DNA from: an uncultured Treponema sp.
GTDB taxonomy: Bacteria; Spirochaetota; Spirochaetia; Treponematales; Treponemataceae
Reading direction: 5' to 3'
Assembly (NCBI RefSeq): GCF_946187725.1
Contig: NZ_CAMHSK010000004.1
Coordinates: forward strand, 94,853-158,852
Length of the DNA: 64,000 nucleotides
Part shown: one piece after another, positions 32,702 to 41,767 of the stretch
How the letters are laid out: every line of letters begins with the position of its first letter
How positions within the stretch are numbered: the first letter of the stretch is position 1
Notes under the pieces: model-generated
The model's input: only the letters and a program-made list of their open reading frames with translations
Told to the model about the DNA's origin: nothing
Databases searched by the model: none
Program-made: the position numbers and the translations under genes

Positions 32702-34414
32702 TTATTTCAAAATTTCCCGAGTTCTCTCAAGGGCACCTGAAATGTGGTCGTAGATGTTTTCGCGGCCGAGTTTTTCTGCCATGCCGGTTTTTTCGAGAAG
32801 GGTGTACGGCTGGGTGTGGATTCCTGAGATAACGATTGTGATTCCTCGGCGGTCACATGCGGCTTTTGCCTGTTCAAGTGCTCGAATTCCGCCGGCATCG
32901 AGATAAATTGTGTTTCTCATTCGCAAAATCAAAACTTTGTAGTCAACGCCTGCTTTTTCGACTGCGACTTCGAATTTTCGGACTGTACCAAAGAAGAGCG
33001 GACCGTCAATTTCGTAGACCATTGCACCCTGTGGCAAGTCGAGTTTTTCTTCAGGCATGTCGGTTGCGTGGATTCCTGAAATGAGGGCTTCGCGTTTGTT
33101 CTGAACTTCTGACAAATCAATCATCTTCTTGATGAAGAAGAATGCGGCAAGTCCGAGGCCAACTTCGATTGCGACTGTCAAATCAACGAAAACGGTGATG
33201 AGGAAGGTGACTGCGAATACTGATGTATCCGATTTCTGACCTTTAATCAATGCGCGGATTGCCGGGAATCCTGCCATGTTCCATGCAACATTGATGAGAA
33301 CTGCGGCAAGTGCTGCCATCGGGATGTATGAAGCATATTTTCCAAAGAAGAGAAGGATGAGAAGAAGGGTGAGTGCGTGGATGATTCCGGCGATTGGTGT
33401 TCGTCCGCCGTTCTTGATGTTTGTTGCCGTTCGTGCGATAGCTCCTGTGGCAGGAATTCCGCCGAAGAGAGGAGATGCGATGTTTGCGATTCCCTGACCG
33501 ATAAGCTCTGTGTTTGAGTCGTGCTTGCTTCCTGTCATACCGTCAGCAACGACTGCACTTAAAAGGGATTCGACTGCGGCAAGGACAGCGATTGAAATTG
33601 CCGTTGGGAAGAGCATTCGGATTGTATTGAGTGAGAAATCCGGGAGCTGTGGGGCAGGAAGTGTCGTTGGGATAACGAAGTGCTCTTTTCCGTTTGCAAA
33701 GAATCCGATTGTGTCTGTTTTGAGACCTGCGAATTTTTCGAGAAGGATTGATGCGACGGTCGCAAGAATGAGTACGACAAAACTTCCAGGAATCTTTTTG
33801 ATGAAGTGTGACCAGATGAAGATGAAGGCTAAACAGATTGAAGCCATGACGAATGAATAAACATTGATTGTCGAAGCTGATTTGATGTAAACGATGATTT
33901 TTGGAAGGAAATCTCCTGGCATTTTTGAATATTCTTCGCCGAGAATCTTCATTGGAACAGAAAAGTCTGGTGAAAGACCGAAGAAGTCACCGATTTGACC
34001 GGCTGCGATTGTAACGGCGATTCCTGCTGTAAAACCTGTGACGATAGTATATGGAATAAACTTGACAAGACCGCCCATTTTGAAGACTCCGAGCAGAATC
34101 AAAAGGATGCCTGCCATGAGTGTTGCGGTAGCGAGTCCTGTAAGACCGAACTGTGCGACTACTCCGTAAACGATGACGGCAAATGCACCTGTAGGTCCGC
34201 CAATCTGAACTGTTGAGCCGCCGAATGCTGAAATACAGAAGCCCGCGATGATTGCAGTAAAGAGGCCTGCCGCCGGGTTTACGCCCGAAGCGATGGCGAA
34301 TGCGATGGCGAGAGGGAGGGCAACGATGCCCACGATGATTCCCGCGATTAAATCCGAGACAAAGGTCTTACCATTATAGCCTTTGAGTGAATTGATGAGT
34401 TGTGGTTTGAACAT
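32702..34414 (-). CDS. SulP family anion permease with STAS domain
   Basis: 570 residues: about 10-14 membrane helices followed by a C-terminal STAS domain (residues about 450-560, MVYEIDGPLFFGTVRKFE and YLDAGGIRALEQAK). The SLC26/SulP signature region GGSTVQIGGPTGAFAVIVYG is present near residue 65. Members carry sulfate, bicarbonate or dicarboxylates, and the substrate cannot be read from sequence. Given the sulfur-assimilation genes at 40-48 kb, sulfate is one option, but they are not in the same operon. AGGAA precedes the ATG. Confidence 0.93.
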   Translation of the reverse strand: MFKPQLINSLKGYNGKTFVSDLIAGIIVGIVALPLAIAFAIASGVNPAAGLFTAIIAGFCISAFGGSTVQIGGPTGAFAVIVYGVVAQFGLTGLATATLMAGILLILLGVFKMGGLVKFIPYTIVTGFTAGIAVTIAAGQIGDFFGLSPDFSVPMKILGEEYSKMPGDFLPKIIVYIKSASTINVYSFVMASICLAFIFIWSHFIKKIPGSFVVLILATVASILLEKFAGLKTDTIGFFANGKEHFVIPTTLPAPQLPDFSLNTIRMLFPTAISIAVLAAVESLLSAVVADGMTGSKHDSNTELIGQGIANIASPLFGGIPATGAIARTATNIKNGGRTPIAGIIHALTLLLILLFFGKYASYIPMAALAAVLINVAWNMAGFPAIRALIKGQKSDTSVFAVTFLITVFVDLTVAIEVGLGLAAFFFIKKMIDLSEVQNKREALISGIHATDMPEEKLDLPQGAMVYEIDGPLFFGTVRKFEVAVEKAGVDYKVLILRMRNTIYLDAGGIRALEQAKAACDRRGITIVISGIHTQPYTLLEKTGMAEKLGRENIYDHISGALERTREILK

Positions 34415-34558
34415 TTCCTTGATTTCCTTATGAAAATTATGCTGTTTTTTACGGTTTTATGCAATAAGCGGAAAAATCGGGGAGATTTTGCACCTTTTTA
34501 AGACGATTTGCAGGTCTGAAAGCCATAGAAAAAAATGCAAAAAAAATGAAAAAAAAAC

Positions 34559-34587
34559 TTTTGTTATTTGGGAAGTGGGTTTATAAT
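34559..34587 (+). promoter_or_regulatory. Promoter of the ABC transporter operon
   Basis: TTTTGT (34559-34564), 17-base spacer, TATAAT (34582-34587). The leader is about 20 bases and carries AGAGG six bases before the ATG at 34615. Confidence 0.5.
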
Positions 34588-34614
34588 CATAGGATACTAA
34601 AAAAGAGGTTTTAA

Positions 34615-36171
34615 ATGGCTGATGACTACATTATTGAAATGCTTCATATCACGAAGCGTTTCCCTGGAATTATCGCTAATGACGATGTAACAATCCAGCT
34701 GAAAAAAGGTGAGATTATGGCCTTGCTCGGTGAAAACGGAGCTGGAAAATCAACCTTGATGAGTGTCCTTTTTGGTCTTTATCAGGCCGAAGAAGGTGAA
34801 ATTAGGAAGAACGGAAAACCCGTTAAGATTATGAATCCGAATGACGCTACTGCGCTCGGAATTGGAATGGTGCATCAGCATTTTAAGTTGGTTGAAGTGT
34901 TCACTGTACTCGACAACATTATTCTTGGTACTGAACCATTGAAACATGGATTTGTTGATCGCGCAAAGGCAAGAAAAAAGATTCTTGAATTGAGTGAACG
35001 ATATGGTCTTGCTGTTGACCCGGATGCTAAAATCGAGGATATCACTGTTGGTATGCAGCAGCGTGTTGAAATCCTCAAAATGCTCTACCGCGAAAATGAA
35101 ATCTTGATTTTCGATGAACCGACTGCTGTTCTTACTCCGCAGGAAATCACTGAACTTCTTCATATCATGAAGAATCTTGCGGCTGAAGGTAAGTCAATTC
35201 TCTTTATTACGCACAAGCTTAACGAAATTCTTGCTGTTGCTGACCGCTGTGCAGTTCTCCGAAAAGGTAAATATATCGGCACTGTTGATGTTGCAAATGC
35301 CACAAAAGAGGGCTTGAGCCGAATGATGGTCGGTCACGATGTAAGCTTTGCTGTTGATAAAAAGCCTGCAAAAATCGGTGAAACTGTCCTTGATGTTCAG
35401 CATCTTAGCGTTGCAAGCAAAATCCATGCAAAACTTGCTGTCAATGATGTCAGCTTTAAGGTTCATGCTGGTGAAATCGTTGCAATCGCAGGTATTGACG
35501 GCAACGGTCAGTCAGAACTTATCTTCGGTATTTCTGGCCTTGAACCTCCTGCCGGCGATTTAAAAAATACAAAAATTATTCTGGCCGGTCAGGATGTTAC
35601 AAACAAGTCTATTCGTGAGCGAAGTATTTGTGGTATGAGCCACATTCCTGAAGACCGACACAAGCACGGTCTCATTCTTGATTATCAGCTCGACAAAGAC
35701 ATTGTTCTTCAGCGATATTGGCAGCCTGATTTTGAGAAAAAAGGCTTTATCTTAAAGAAGAATGTCACTGAATATGCAGACAGGCTCATCGAACAGTTTG
35801 ATGTTCGAAGCAGTCAGGGCAGCAAAACAATTGCCCGTTCTATGTCCGGCGGAAACCAGCAGAAGGCAATCATTGCCCGCGAGCTTGATAAAAAGCACTG
35901 TTTCCTTATTGCAGTTCAGCCAACACGAGGTCTTGATGTAGGTGCTATCGAGTACATTCACAAGCAGATTGTTGCCGACCGTGACAAGGGTGCAGGTGTT
36001 CTTCTTGTTTCTTATGAGCTTGATGAAGTCATGAACCTCAGCGACAGAATTCTTGTTATGTACGAAGGTGAGATTGTCGGTGAGTTTGATCCTAAACGGA
36101 CTAATTTCGAGGAACTTGGTCTGTACATGGCTGGTGCTAAGCGTTACGGAAAAATGAAAACGGGGGTCTGA
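34615..36171 (+). CDS. ABC transporter ATP-binding protein, nucleoside/simple-sugar type
   Basis: 518 residues with two ATPase cassettes. The first has Walker A GENGAGKST (about 41), signature TVGMQQRVEIL and Walker B ILIFDEPTAVLT. The second has the altered Walker A GIDGNGQSE usual for this subfamily, signature MSGGNQQKAI and LIAVQPTRGLDVGA. This matches the NupO/YufO-type ATPase that serves BMP-lipoprotein nucleoside importers. First gene of an operon with two permeases; the BMP binding-protein gene usually found first is absent here. Confidence 0.93.
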   Translation: MADDYIIEMLHITKRFPGIIANDDVTIQLKKGEIMALLGENGAGKSTLMSVLFGLYQAEEGEIRKNGKPVKIMNPNDATALGIGMVHQHFKLVEVFTVLDNIILGTEPLKHGFVDRAKARKKILELSERYGLAVDPDAKIEDITVGMQQRVEILKMLYRENEILIFDEPTAVLTPQEITELLHIMKNLAAEGKSILFITHKLNEILAVADRCAVLRKGKYIGTVDVANATKEGLSRMMVGHDVSFAVDKKPAKIGETVLDVQHLSVASKIHAKLAVNDVSFKVHAGEIVAIAGIDGNGQSELIFGISGLEPPAGDLKNTKIILAGQDVTNKSIRERSICGMSHIPEDRHKHGLILDYQLDKDIVLQRYWQPDFEKKGFILKKNVTEYADRLIEQFDVRSSQGSKTIARSMSGGNQQKAIIARELDKKHCFLIAVQPTRGLDVGAIEYIHKQIVADRDKGAGVLLVSYELDEVMNLSDRILVMYEGEIVGEFDPKRTNFEELGLYMAGAKRYGKMKTGV

Positions 36172-36178
36172 TTCGATT

Positions 36179-37297
36179 ATGACAAGTGTTGAAAATAAAA
36201 AGAAAATATCAGTGCGCGAAATTGTTGATTCATCATGGTTCAAGGCAATTGCAGCGGCTGTAATTTGTGCCGTGATTGGTATTGTTATCGGTTATGTAAT
36301 TCTTCTTTTGATTAACGCGGAACATGCTTCAAAGGCTCTTTCCACGATTCTCAAAAACTTCATGTATTACAAAAAGCCGACACAGAGGGCTTACGCGCTA
36401 GGAAGTACGCTCGTTAAGTCTGTTCCGATGGTTCTTTGTGGACTTTCGGTTCTTTTTGCTTACAAAACAGGTCTTTTTAACATCGGTGCGGGCGGTCAGT
36501 ACTGTATCGGTATCGGTGCTGCTTTGTGGAGTGCTCTTGCATGGAATCTTCCATGGTGGCTTTGTGTTCTTATTGCAATCGCTGCTTCTGCTTTGCTCGG
36601 TGCTCTTGCAGGATTCTTGAAGGCTTTCTTCAATATTAATGAAGTTATTGCCTGTATCATGTTGAACTGGATTTCGCTGTATATTGTGAATGTCCTTCTT
36701 CACAGTGAGCGGGTCATGGACACAAGTAAATCAGAAACTTTCAGCATTAGAGAAGTTTCACCGCAGTCATTGCTGCCTTCTCTTGGACTTGGGGAATTGT
36801 TCAATAATAACGAATATGTTTCAATCGCAATTCCTCTTGCAATCATTATTGCGGTTTTGATTCTCATTGTTCTTGAAAAAACAGTTTTCGGTTACGAAAT
36901 TCGCTCAACAGGTCTCAATAAAAATGCTGCAAAATATGCCGGTATGAAAGAAAAAAAGAACATCATTCTTTCAATGGCAATTTCAGGAGCAATCGCAGGT
37001 CTTGCGGCTTCTCTCTACTATTTGACTGGCATTCAGGCTTGGAAGACAAGTTCTTCTGTTCCTGCAATGGGCTTCAACGGAATCGCTGTTGCCTTCCTGG
37101 GCGGTTTGCATCCAATCGGTGTTATCTTCGCAGGATTCTTCATCCAGCATATCACAATTGGTGGAAGTCTTATCGACATGCGTTTCTACAATCCGCAGAT
37201 TGCTGATTTGATTGCTTCTATTATTATCTATGCCTGTGCCTTCGTTCTTTTCATTAAGCATGTTCTTTCAAAGCTTGCACAGAAAAAAGGAGAATAA
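36179..37297 (+). CDS. ABC transporter permease (nucleoside/sugar type)
   Basis: 372 residues, about nine or ten helices. Family motifs: FNIGAGGQYCIGIGAA near residue 100 and FFNINEVIACIMLNWISLYI; the C-terminal GFNGIAVAFLGGLHPIGV segment is typical of NupP/YufP-type permeases. It pairs with the 37300 permease to form the channel. It starts 7 bases after the ATPase stop, with GGGGG overlapping that gene's end. Confidence 0.93.
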   Translation: MTSVENKKKISVREIVDSSWFKAIAAAVICAVIGIVIGYVILLLINAEHASKALSTILKNFMYYKKPTQRAYALGSTLVKSVPMVLCGLSVLFAYKTGLFNIGAGGQYCIGIGAALWSALAWNLPWWLCVLIAIAASALLGALAGFLKAFFNINEVIACIMLNWISLYIVNVLLHSERVMDTSKSETFSIREVSPQSLLPSLGLGELFNNNEYVSIAIPLAIIIAVLILIVLEKTVFGYEIRSTGLNKNAAKYAGMKEKKNIILSMAISGAIAGLAASLYYLTGIQAWKTSSSVPAMGFNGIAVAFLGGLHPIGVIFAGFFIQHITIGGSLIDMRFYNPQIADLIASIIIYACAFVLFIKHVLSKLAQKKGE

Positions 37298-37299
37298 CG

Positions 37300-38238
37300 A
37301 TGCTGCTACTTCAATATACTTTAATTTATGCTTCTGTTCTTATCTTCGTCGCTCTGGGCGGTATGTTCTCTGAGCGTTCGGGTGTTATCAATATCGGTCT
37401 CGAAGGAATTATGGTTTTGGGTGCTTTGGGCGGCGCATTCGTGCTTCACCTTGCTTCACCGGCTCTTCCTTCTATTGCAATCATTCTTCTCACGCTTTTG
37501 GTGAGTGTTCTTGTTGGTATGCTTGCTTCGCTTCTTCTTGCTGTTGCCGCAATCAACTTTAAGGCTGACCAGACGCTTGTCGGAACCGCAATGAATATGC
37601 TCGCTACAGCGGCCGCAACTGTTCTCGTAAAATCTTACAACAGTGCTCGTTCTGCTGGTTCAAATGTCAGTGCAATTCTTGATTACATTGAAACTCGAAA
37701 AGTTTTCGTTATCAAAACTCCTGCTTTCGATTTAAGCCTCTTTATGTTCCTTACACTTGTTCTTCTTGCATGTGCAATCACGATTCTTTACAAGACTCGC
37801 TTTGGTATGCGTCTTATGGCTTGTGGTGAGCATCCTCAGGCAGCAGACAGTGTTGGTATCAGTGTATTCAAAATGCGCTACTGCGGTGTTTTGATTTCTG
37901 GTCTTTGTGGTGGTATCGGTGGTCTCATCTATGTATGTGCTTCAAACTCTTCATGGGATTTCCAGTACGGTGTTGCAGGTGCGGGCTTCCTTGCTATGGC
38001 TGTTATGATTTTTGGTCAGTGGAATCCTGTTAAAATTGCTCTTGCTGCAATCCTTTTCGGATTCTTCCGTGCCATTGCAGATGCTTATGCTGGCTACGAT
38101 TTCCTTGTTCACCTCGTAAACGGTGAATTCTACAAAATGCTTCCATATATTATCTCTCTTGTGGTTTTGGCATTTACATCAAAGAAATCTCGTGCTCCAA
38201 AAGCAGAAGGTATTCCTTACGATAAGGGCCAAAGATAA
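37300..38238 (+). CDS. ABC transporter permease (nucleoside/sugar type), second subunit
   Basis: 312 residues, about eight or nine helices. Hallmarks of NupQ/YufQ-type permeases: ALGGMFSERSGVINIGLEGIM at the N-terminus, FKADQTLVGTAMNMLA, and RLMACGEHPQAADSVGIS in a cytoplasmic loop contacting the ATPase. It starts two bases after the first permease; AAGGAG sits just upstream. A strong terminator follows, so the operon is three genes. Confidence 0.93.
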   Translation: MLLLQYTLIYASVLIFVALGGMFSERSGVINIGLEGIMVLGALGGAFVLHLASPALPSIAIILLTLLVSVLVGMLASLLLAVAAINFKADQTLVGTAMNMLATAAATVLVKSYNSARSAGSNVSAILDYIETRKVFVIKTPAFDLSLFMFLTLVLLACAITILYKTRFGMRLMACGEHPQAADSVGISVFKMRYCGVLISGLCGGIGGLIYVCASNSSWDFQYGVAGAGFLAMAVMIFGQWNPVKIALAAILFGFFRAIADAYAGYDFLVHLVNGEFYKMLPYIISLVVLAFTSKKSRAPKAEGIPYDKGQR

Positions 38239-38259
38239 TTTAACCTGTTCGTAAAACTG

Positions 38260-38290
38260 AAGCGGTGGCTATATGGCTACCGCTTTTTTT
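38260..38290 (+). terminator. Terminator of the ABC transporter operon
   Basis: Ten-pair stem AAGCGGTGGC/GGCTACCGCTT-type (one G-U) with a short loop, followed by seven T. Confidence 0.85.
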
Positions 38291-38314
38291 GTGGTTTCTC
38301 ATCTATTTTTCTGC

Positions 38315-38320
38315 TATAAT
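38315..38320 (+). promoter_or_regulatory. -10 element for the leaderless 38327 gene
   Basis: Perfect TATAAT with six bases (TAAAAC) to the ATG. It lies just after the operon terminator. Confidence 0.55.
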
Positions 38321-38326
38321 TAAAAC

Positions 38327-40234
38327 ATGAAAAATCCGCGTTTACCTGCGTTCATCCGCGTTAAAAAATCTGTGTTAATCTTTACCAATCTGTGTATTCT
38401 TATCTCCTGCTCAAAAAGTCCGGAAATGTCGCTTTCTGAAATTGAAGCGGTTCGTGCTGCTGGTGCGAATGATTTGATAGAAAAAACAGTGCATCGCCCA
38501 AAGACTTCAAATAATTTTGCGGTGGGAAAGACTGGCGGTACTTTCAACGATGTAATCATGGGGGATCCGAAAAGCTTTAATATGCTCGTCGCAGAAAAAG
38601 ATGGCGAGACGGCCGGCGTGATTTCTCCTCTCGTTCAGTATCTTGCGGATTATGATGTTGTTGAGCGTCGATGGAAAGGTAATATTGCTGATTTTGAGAT
38701 TAAAATTGACGAAGAGAACGATAAACTCGATGTAATCTATACGATTCGTTCTGATGCGTACTGGTCTTTCTATGGAAACGCGAAGCCAAAAGTCAAAATT
38801 ACAAGCGATGATGTGATTTTCTGGTACGATGAGATTCAGGGTGATGAGGATTGTGGTTCTTCTGCCTACAATGCACAGTTCATGCCGATGGACGACGGTT
38901 CAAGCGAACGCATTACAATCGAAAAAATTGATGATGCAAGTTTTGTCTTTCATTTTCCGAAAATTGTTGCAGAGCCGATTTTAAGTACGAATATGAATTT
39001 TGGCCCAAGATTTTTGTACAAGGCCGCAAAGGATGCGGGGGGAGTGGATGCTGTTAAAAATCTTTTTACTGTGGCGACAAATCCAAAAGAGCTTCCAAGC
39101 TGCGGCCCTTATTTTCTGGTAGAGTATAAACCTGGTCAGCGGCTTTTATACAAGCGAAATCCTGATTTTTGGGAAAAGGATGCTGCTGGCGAGAACCATT
39201 ATTATCCAGAAGAGAGGGTGCTTCAAATCATTGGTGACAGAAATACCTCGTATCTTCTTTTTAAGCAGGGTAAAATCGAAGCGTATTCCTTTATGCCTGA
39301 ACAGCTGGAAGAGGCGGTCTCAAATGCGAAAAACACGCTCACTCCAGACGGAAAAATTATTGAAGAGGTGGCTGGTGCTGAATTAAAATCAGGTTATACA
39401 GTATTCAATGCAGACGGTTCAATGGACGCTTCTTTCTGGTCTTTCAATCAAAATCCAAAGAACAAAGATGAGCCTTTCTATGAATGGTTCTGCAAAAAAG
39501 AATTTCGTCAGGCTATGAGCTGTCTTTTGAACCGCGAACGAATTATTTCTCAAACATACAGAGGTTTGGGTGAACCGAAATATTCTTTCTTCCCTGAAGT
39601 AAACAAATACTATAATGAAGATATTATTCTTCAATACCGATATTCACATTCATTTGCGCAAAAATTGCTTGAAAAGGCCGGATTTTCAAAACATGATGAC
39701 GGCTTCCTTTACGATGAAAAGGGGCGAAAAGTCGAATTTGATTTGACTTTCAACAGCTCTGCGACAATTCTTTCTGATATTGGGCAGATTATCACTGATG
39801 AATGTAAAAAGGAAGGAATCACGGTAACAGCCCGTCCGACAGATTTCCAGAAGCTTGTCGATCAGCTGCTTTCAACTTATGACTGGCAGACGATTTTGAT
39901 TGGCCTGTCCGGCGGCTCGATTTTCCCGACACAGGGAAGTAATGTCTGGGTGAGTGATGGAAACCTGCATCTGTGGAATCCGCTTCAGAAAACACCTGCG
40001 ACAGAATGGGAAGCCAGAATCGATGAACTTTACCACACTGCTCAGTGTATCGTCGATTACGATAAAGCAAAACCTTACTGGGATGAATATCAGAAAATCA
40101 TCCTTGAACAGTGCCCGATTGTCTATCTTATCCGAAGCCGCTCATTCTTTGGCCTTCAAAACCGCTGGAATATGACGAATGTTTATTACGATAATCTCTC
40201 TGGTGCTGAAACTGGTTACATTTATCTGAAATAG
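38327..40234 (+). CDS. Extracellular solute-binding lipoprotein, family 5 (oligopeptide type)
   Basis: 635 residues. Lipoprotein signal with lipobox LISC near residue 28. Family 5 features: GGTFNDVIMGDPKSFN, TLRSDAYWSFYGN-like transport-substrate region, FRQAMSCLLNRERI and a C-terminal region rich in WNPL/YDKAKPYWDEY. Proteins of this family bind peptides, nickel or sugars for ABC import. No cognate permease lies nearby. The signal-peptide codons (38336-38394) coincide with a family B repeat (CCGCG..CTGCG..CCGCG..CTGTG), so the secretion signal appears repeat-derived. Transcript likely leaderless. Confidence 0.9.
   Translation: MKNPRLPAFIRVKKSVLIFTNLCILISCSKSPEMSLSEIEAVRAAGANDLIEKTVHRPKTSNNFAVGKTGGTFNDVIMGDPKSFNMLVAEKDGETAGVISPLVQYLADYDVVERRWKGNIADFEIKIDEENDKLDVIYTIRSDAYWSFYGNAKPKVKITSDDVIFWYDEIQGDEDCGSSAYNAQFMPMDDGSSERITIEKIDDASFVFHFPKIVAEPILSTNMNFGPRFLYKAAKDAGGVDAVKNLFTVATNPKELPSCGPYFLVEYKPGQRLLYKRNPDFWEKDAAGENHYYPEERVLQIIGDRNTSYLLFKQGKIEAYSFMPEQLEEAVSNAKNTLTPDGKIIEEVAGAELKSGYTVFNADGSMDASFWSFNQNPKNKDEPFYEWFCKKEFRQAMSCLLNRERIISQTYRGLGEPKYSFFPEVNKYYNEDIILQYRYSHSFAQKLLEKAGFSKHDDGFLYDEKGRKVEFDLTFNSSATILSDIGQIITDECKKEGITVTARPTDFQKLVDQLLSTYDWQTILIGLSGGSIFPTQGSNVWVSDGNLHLWNPLQKTPATEWEARIDELYHTAQCIVDYDKAKPYWDEYQKIILEQCPIVYLIRSRSFFGLQNRWNMTNVYYDNLSGAETGYIYLK
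38336..38394 (+). repeat. Family B repeat inside the signal-peptide codons
   Basis: CCGCGTTTAC CTGCGTTCAT in ten-base steps, then CCGCGTTAAAAAATCTGTG and a final CAATCTGTG. It aligns with 46564-46628 and the right arm at 18886-18918. Confidence 0.7.
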
Positions 40235-40265
40235 TTAAAATCTCCGAAAATTTTCTCATAACCTA

Positions 40266-40294
40266 TTGACATACTAGGAATATAGCTTTATATT
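40266..40294 (+). promoter_or_regulatory. Near-consensus promoter of the sulfhydrylase unit
   Basis: TTGACA (40266-40271), 17-base spacer, TATATT (40289-40294). The spacer contains ATACTAGG (40271-40278). Transcription should start near 40301, inside the inverted repeat. Confidence 0.8.
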
Positions 40295-40298
40295 ACCA

Positions 40299-40321
40299 AT
40301 ACCTAGTGATTGAGTAGGTAT
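40299..40321. promoter_or_regulatory. Inverted repeat, likely Rrf2-family operator
   Basis: ATACCTA, nine bases, TAGGTAT: a perfect seven-base inverted repeat overlapping the predicted transcription start. ATACC/GGTAT ends resemble sites of IscR/CymR-type Rrf2 regulators, although this one is two bases shorter than the 25-base IscR type 1 site. Binding there should repress. Confidence 0.6.
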
Positions 40322-40343
40322 ATAAAAAGTACAGGAGAAATAT

Positions 40344-40424
40344 ATGACGGAATTTTTTGAAAAGCTTGTCAGAGAGAATTTTAGATTTGGAAGAATGATT
40401 TCCTGTTTTTCAATGTGTTGCTAA
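40344..40424 (+). CDS. Leader peptide ending in Cys codons
   Basis: 26 codons with AGGAG seven bases before the ATG. The peptide ends MISCFSMCC, so three of its last six residues are Cys and two Met lie nearby. It stands 47 bases before an O-acetylhomoserine sulfhydrylase gene, which makes a cysteine-sensing leader peptide plausible. I see no terminator between the leader and the gene, so control would be translational or by RNA folding, as reported for cysteine-attenuation leaders in mycobacteria. It is too short to be called by standard gene finders. Confidence 0.65.
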   Translation: MTEFFEKLVRENFRFGRMISCFSMCC

Positions 40425-40471
40425 AGGCAAGCTGATTTTGGAGAGATTACAATAAACAGGAGATAATAATT

Positions 40472-41758
40472 ATGGCAAATAAACTTCATTTCGAGACTTT
40501 ACAACTTCATGTCGGACAGGAACAGGCTGACCCAACCACAGATTCACGCGCAGTACCGATTTATCAGACGACTTCTTATGTATTCCACAATTCTAAGCAT
40601 GCGGCAGACCGATTTGGTCTGGCTGACGCAGGAAACATTTACGGACGATTGACGAACTCAACTCAGGATGTTTTGGAAAAGCGTGTTGCGGCACTTGAAG
40701 GCGGTGTTGCGGCTTTGGCTGTCGCTTCTGGTGCGGCTGCAATCACTTACACGATTGAGGCATTGGCTCAGGCTGGTGACCACATCGTTGCTCAGAAGAC
40801 AATTTATGGCGGCACTTATAATCTTCTTGCACATACTTTGAAGGGCTACGGAATCGAGACGACTTTCGTTGATGCTCATAATCTTGCTGAAGTAGAAAGT
40901 GCAATCAAGCCGAACACAAAGGCTGTCTATCTTGAAACTTTGGGCAATCCGAACTCAGACATTCCTGACATCGACAAAATTGCGGAAATCGCTCACAAAC
41001 ATGGACTTCCGCTCGTAATCGACAACACCTTTGGTACACCTTATTTGATTCGTCCGATTGAGCATGGAGCAGATGTTGTTGTTCACTCGGCTACAAAATT
41101 CCTTGGCGGACACGGAACAACTTTGGGCGGTATCATCGTAGATTCTGGAAAATTCGACTGGAAGAAGAGCGGCAAATATGCTCCAATCGCTGAGGCAAAT
41201 CCAAGCTATCACGGAATTTCATTTGCTGATGCTGTAGGACCAGCTGCTTTCGTAACTTACATTCGTGCAATTCTTTTGCGAGACCAGGGTGCTGCAATCA
41301 GTCCGTTCAACGCATTCCTTCTTTTGCAGGGAGTTGAGACACTTTCTCTCCGACTCGACCGCCATGTTGAAAATACAAAGAAAGTCGTTGAATTCTTGAG
41401 CAAGCATCCACAGGTTCAGAAAGTGAATCATCCTTCGCTTGCTGACCATCCTGACCACGCTCTTTACGAGAAATATTTCCCGAACGGCGGTGCTTCAATC
41501 TTCACTTTTGAAATTAAGGGTGGAAAAGATGCTGCATGGAAATTTATCGATAATTTGAAGATTTTCAGTCTTCTTGCAAATGTCGCTGATGTTAAGTCAC
41601 TCGTAATTCATCCGGCAACAACAACGCACTCACAGCTCACTGATGCGGAACTTGCTGATCAGGGAATTACGCAGAGCACAATCCGCCTCTCAATCGGTAC
41701 TGAGCATGTTGATGACATCATCGCCGACCTTGAAGCAGGATTTGCTGCTGCAAAATAA
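40472..41758 (+). CDS. metY: O-acetylhomoserine sulfhydrylase (aminocarboxypropyltransferase)
   Basis: 428 residues, fold type I PLP enzyme of the Cys/Met family. PLP-binding Lys lies in VVHSATKFLGGHGTT (about 207). Other markers: YGRLTNSTQDVLEKRVAALEGG, TIYGGTYNLL, ETLGNPNSDIPD and the C-terminal SLVIHPATTTHSQL. It makes homocysteine from O-acetylhomoserine and sulfide. AGGAG precedes the ATG by nine bases. Upstream lie a strong promoter, an Rrf2-like operator and a Cys-ended leader peptide. A paralogue is at 46680. Confidence 0.93.
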   Translation: MANKLHFETLQLHVGQEQADPTTDSRAVPIYQTTSYVFHNSKHAADRFGLADAGNIYGRLTNSTQDVLEKRVAALEGGVAALAVASGAAAITYTIEALAQAGDHIVAQKTIYGGTYNLLAHTLKGYGIETTFVDAHNLAEVESAIKPNTKAVYLETLGNPNSDIPDIDKIAEIAHKHGLPLVIDNTFGTPYLIRPIEHGADVVVHSATKFLGGHGTTLGGIIVDSGKFDWKKSGKYAPIAEANPSYHGISFADAVGPAAFVTYIRAILLRDQGAAISPFNAFLLLQGVETLSLRLDRHVENTKKVVEFLSKHPQVQKVNHPSLADHPDHALYEKYFPNGGASIFTFEIKGGKDAAWKFIDNLKIFSLLANVADVKSLVIHPATTTHSQLTDAELADQGITQSTIRLSIGTEHVDDIIADLEAGFAAAK

Positions 41759-41767
41759 AAGATAAAC

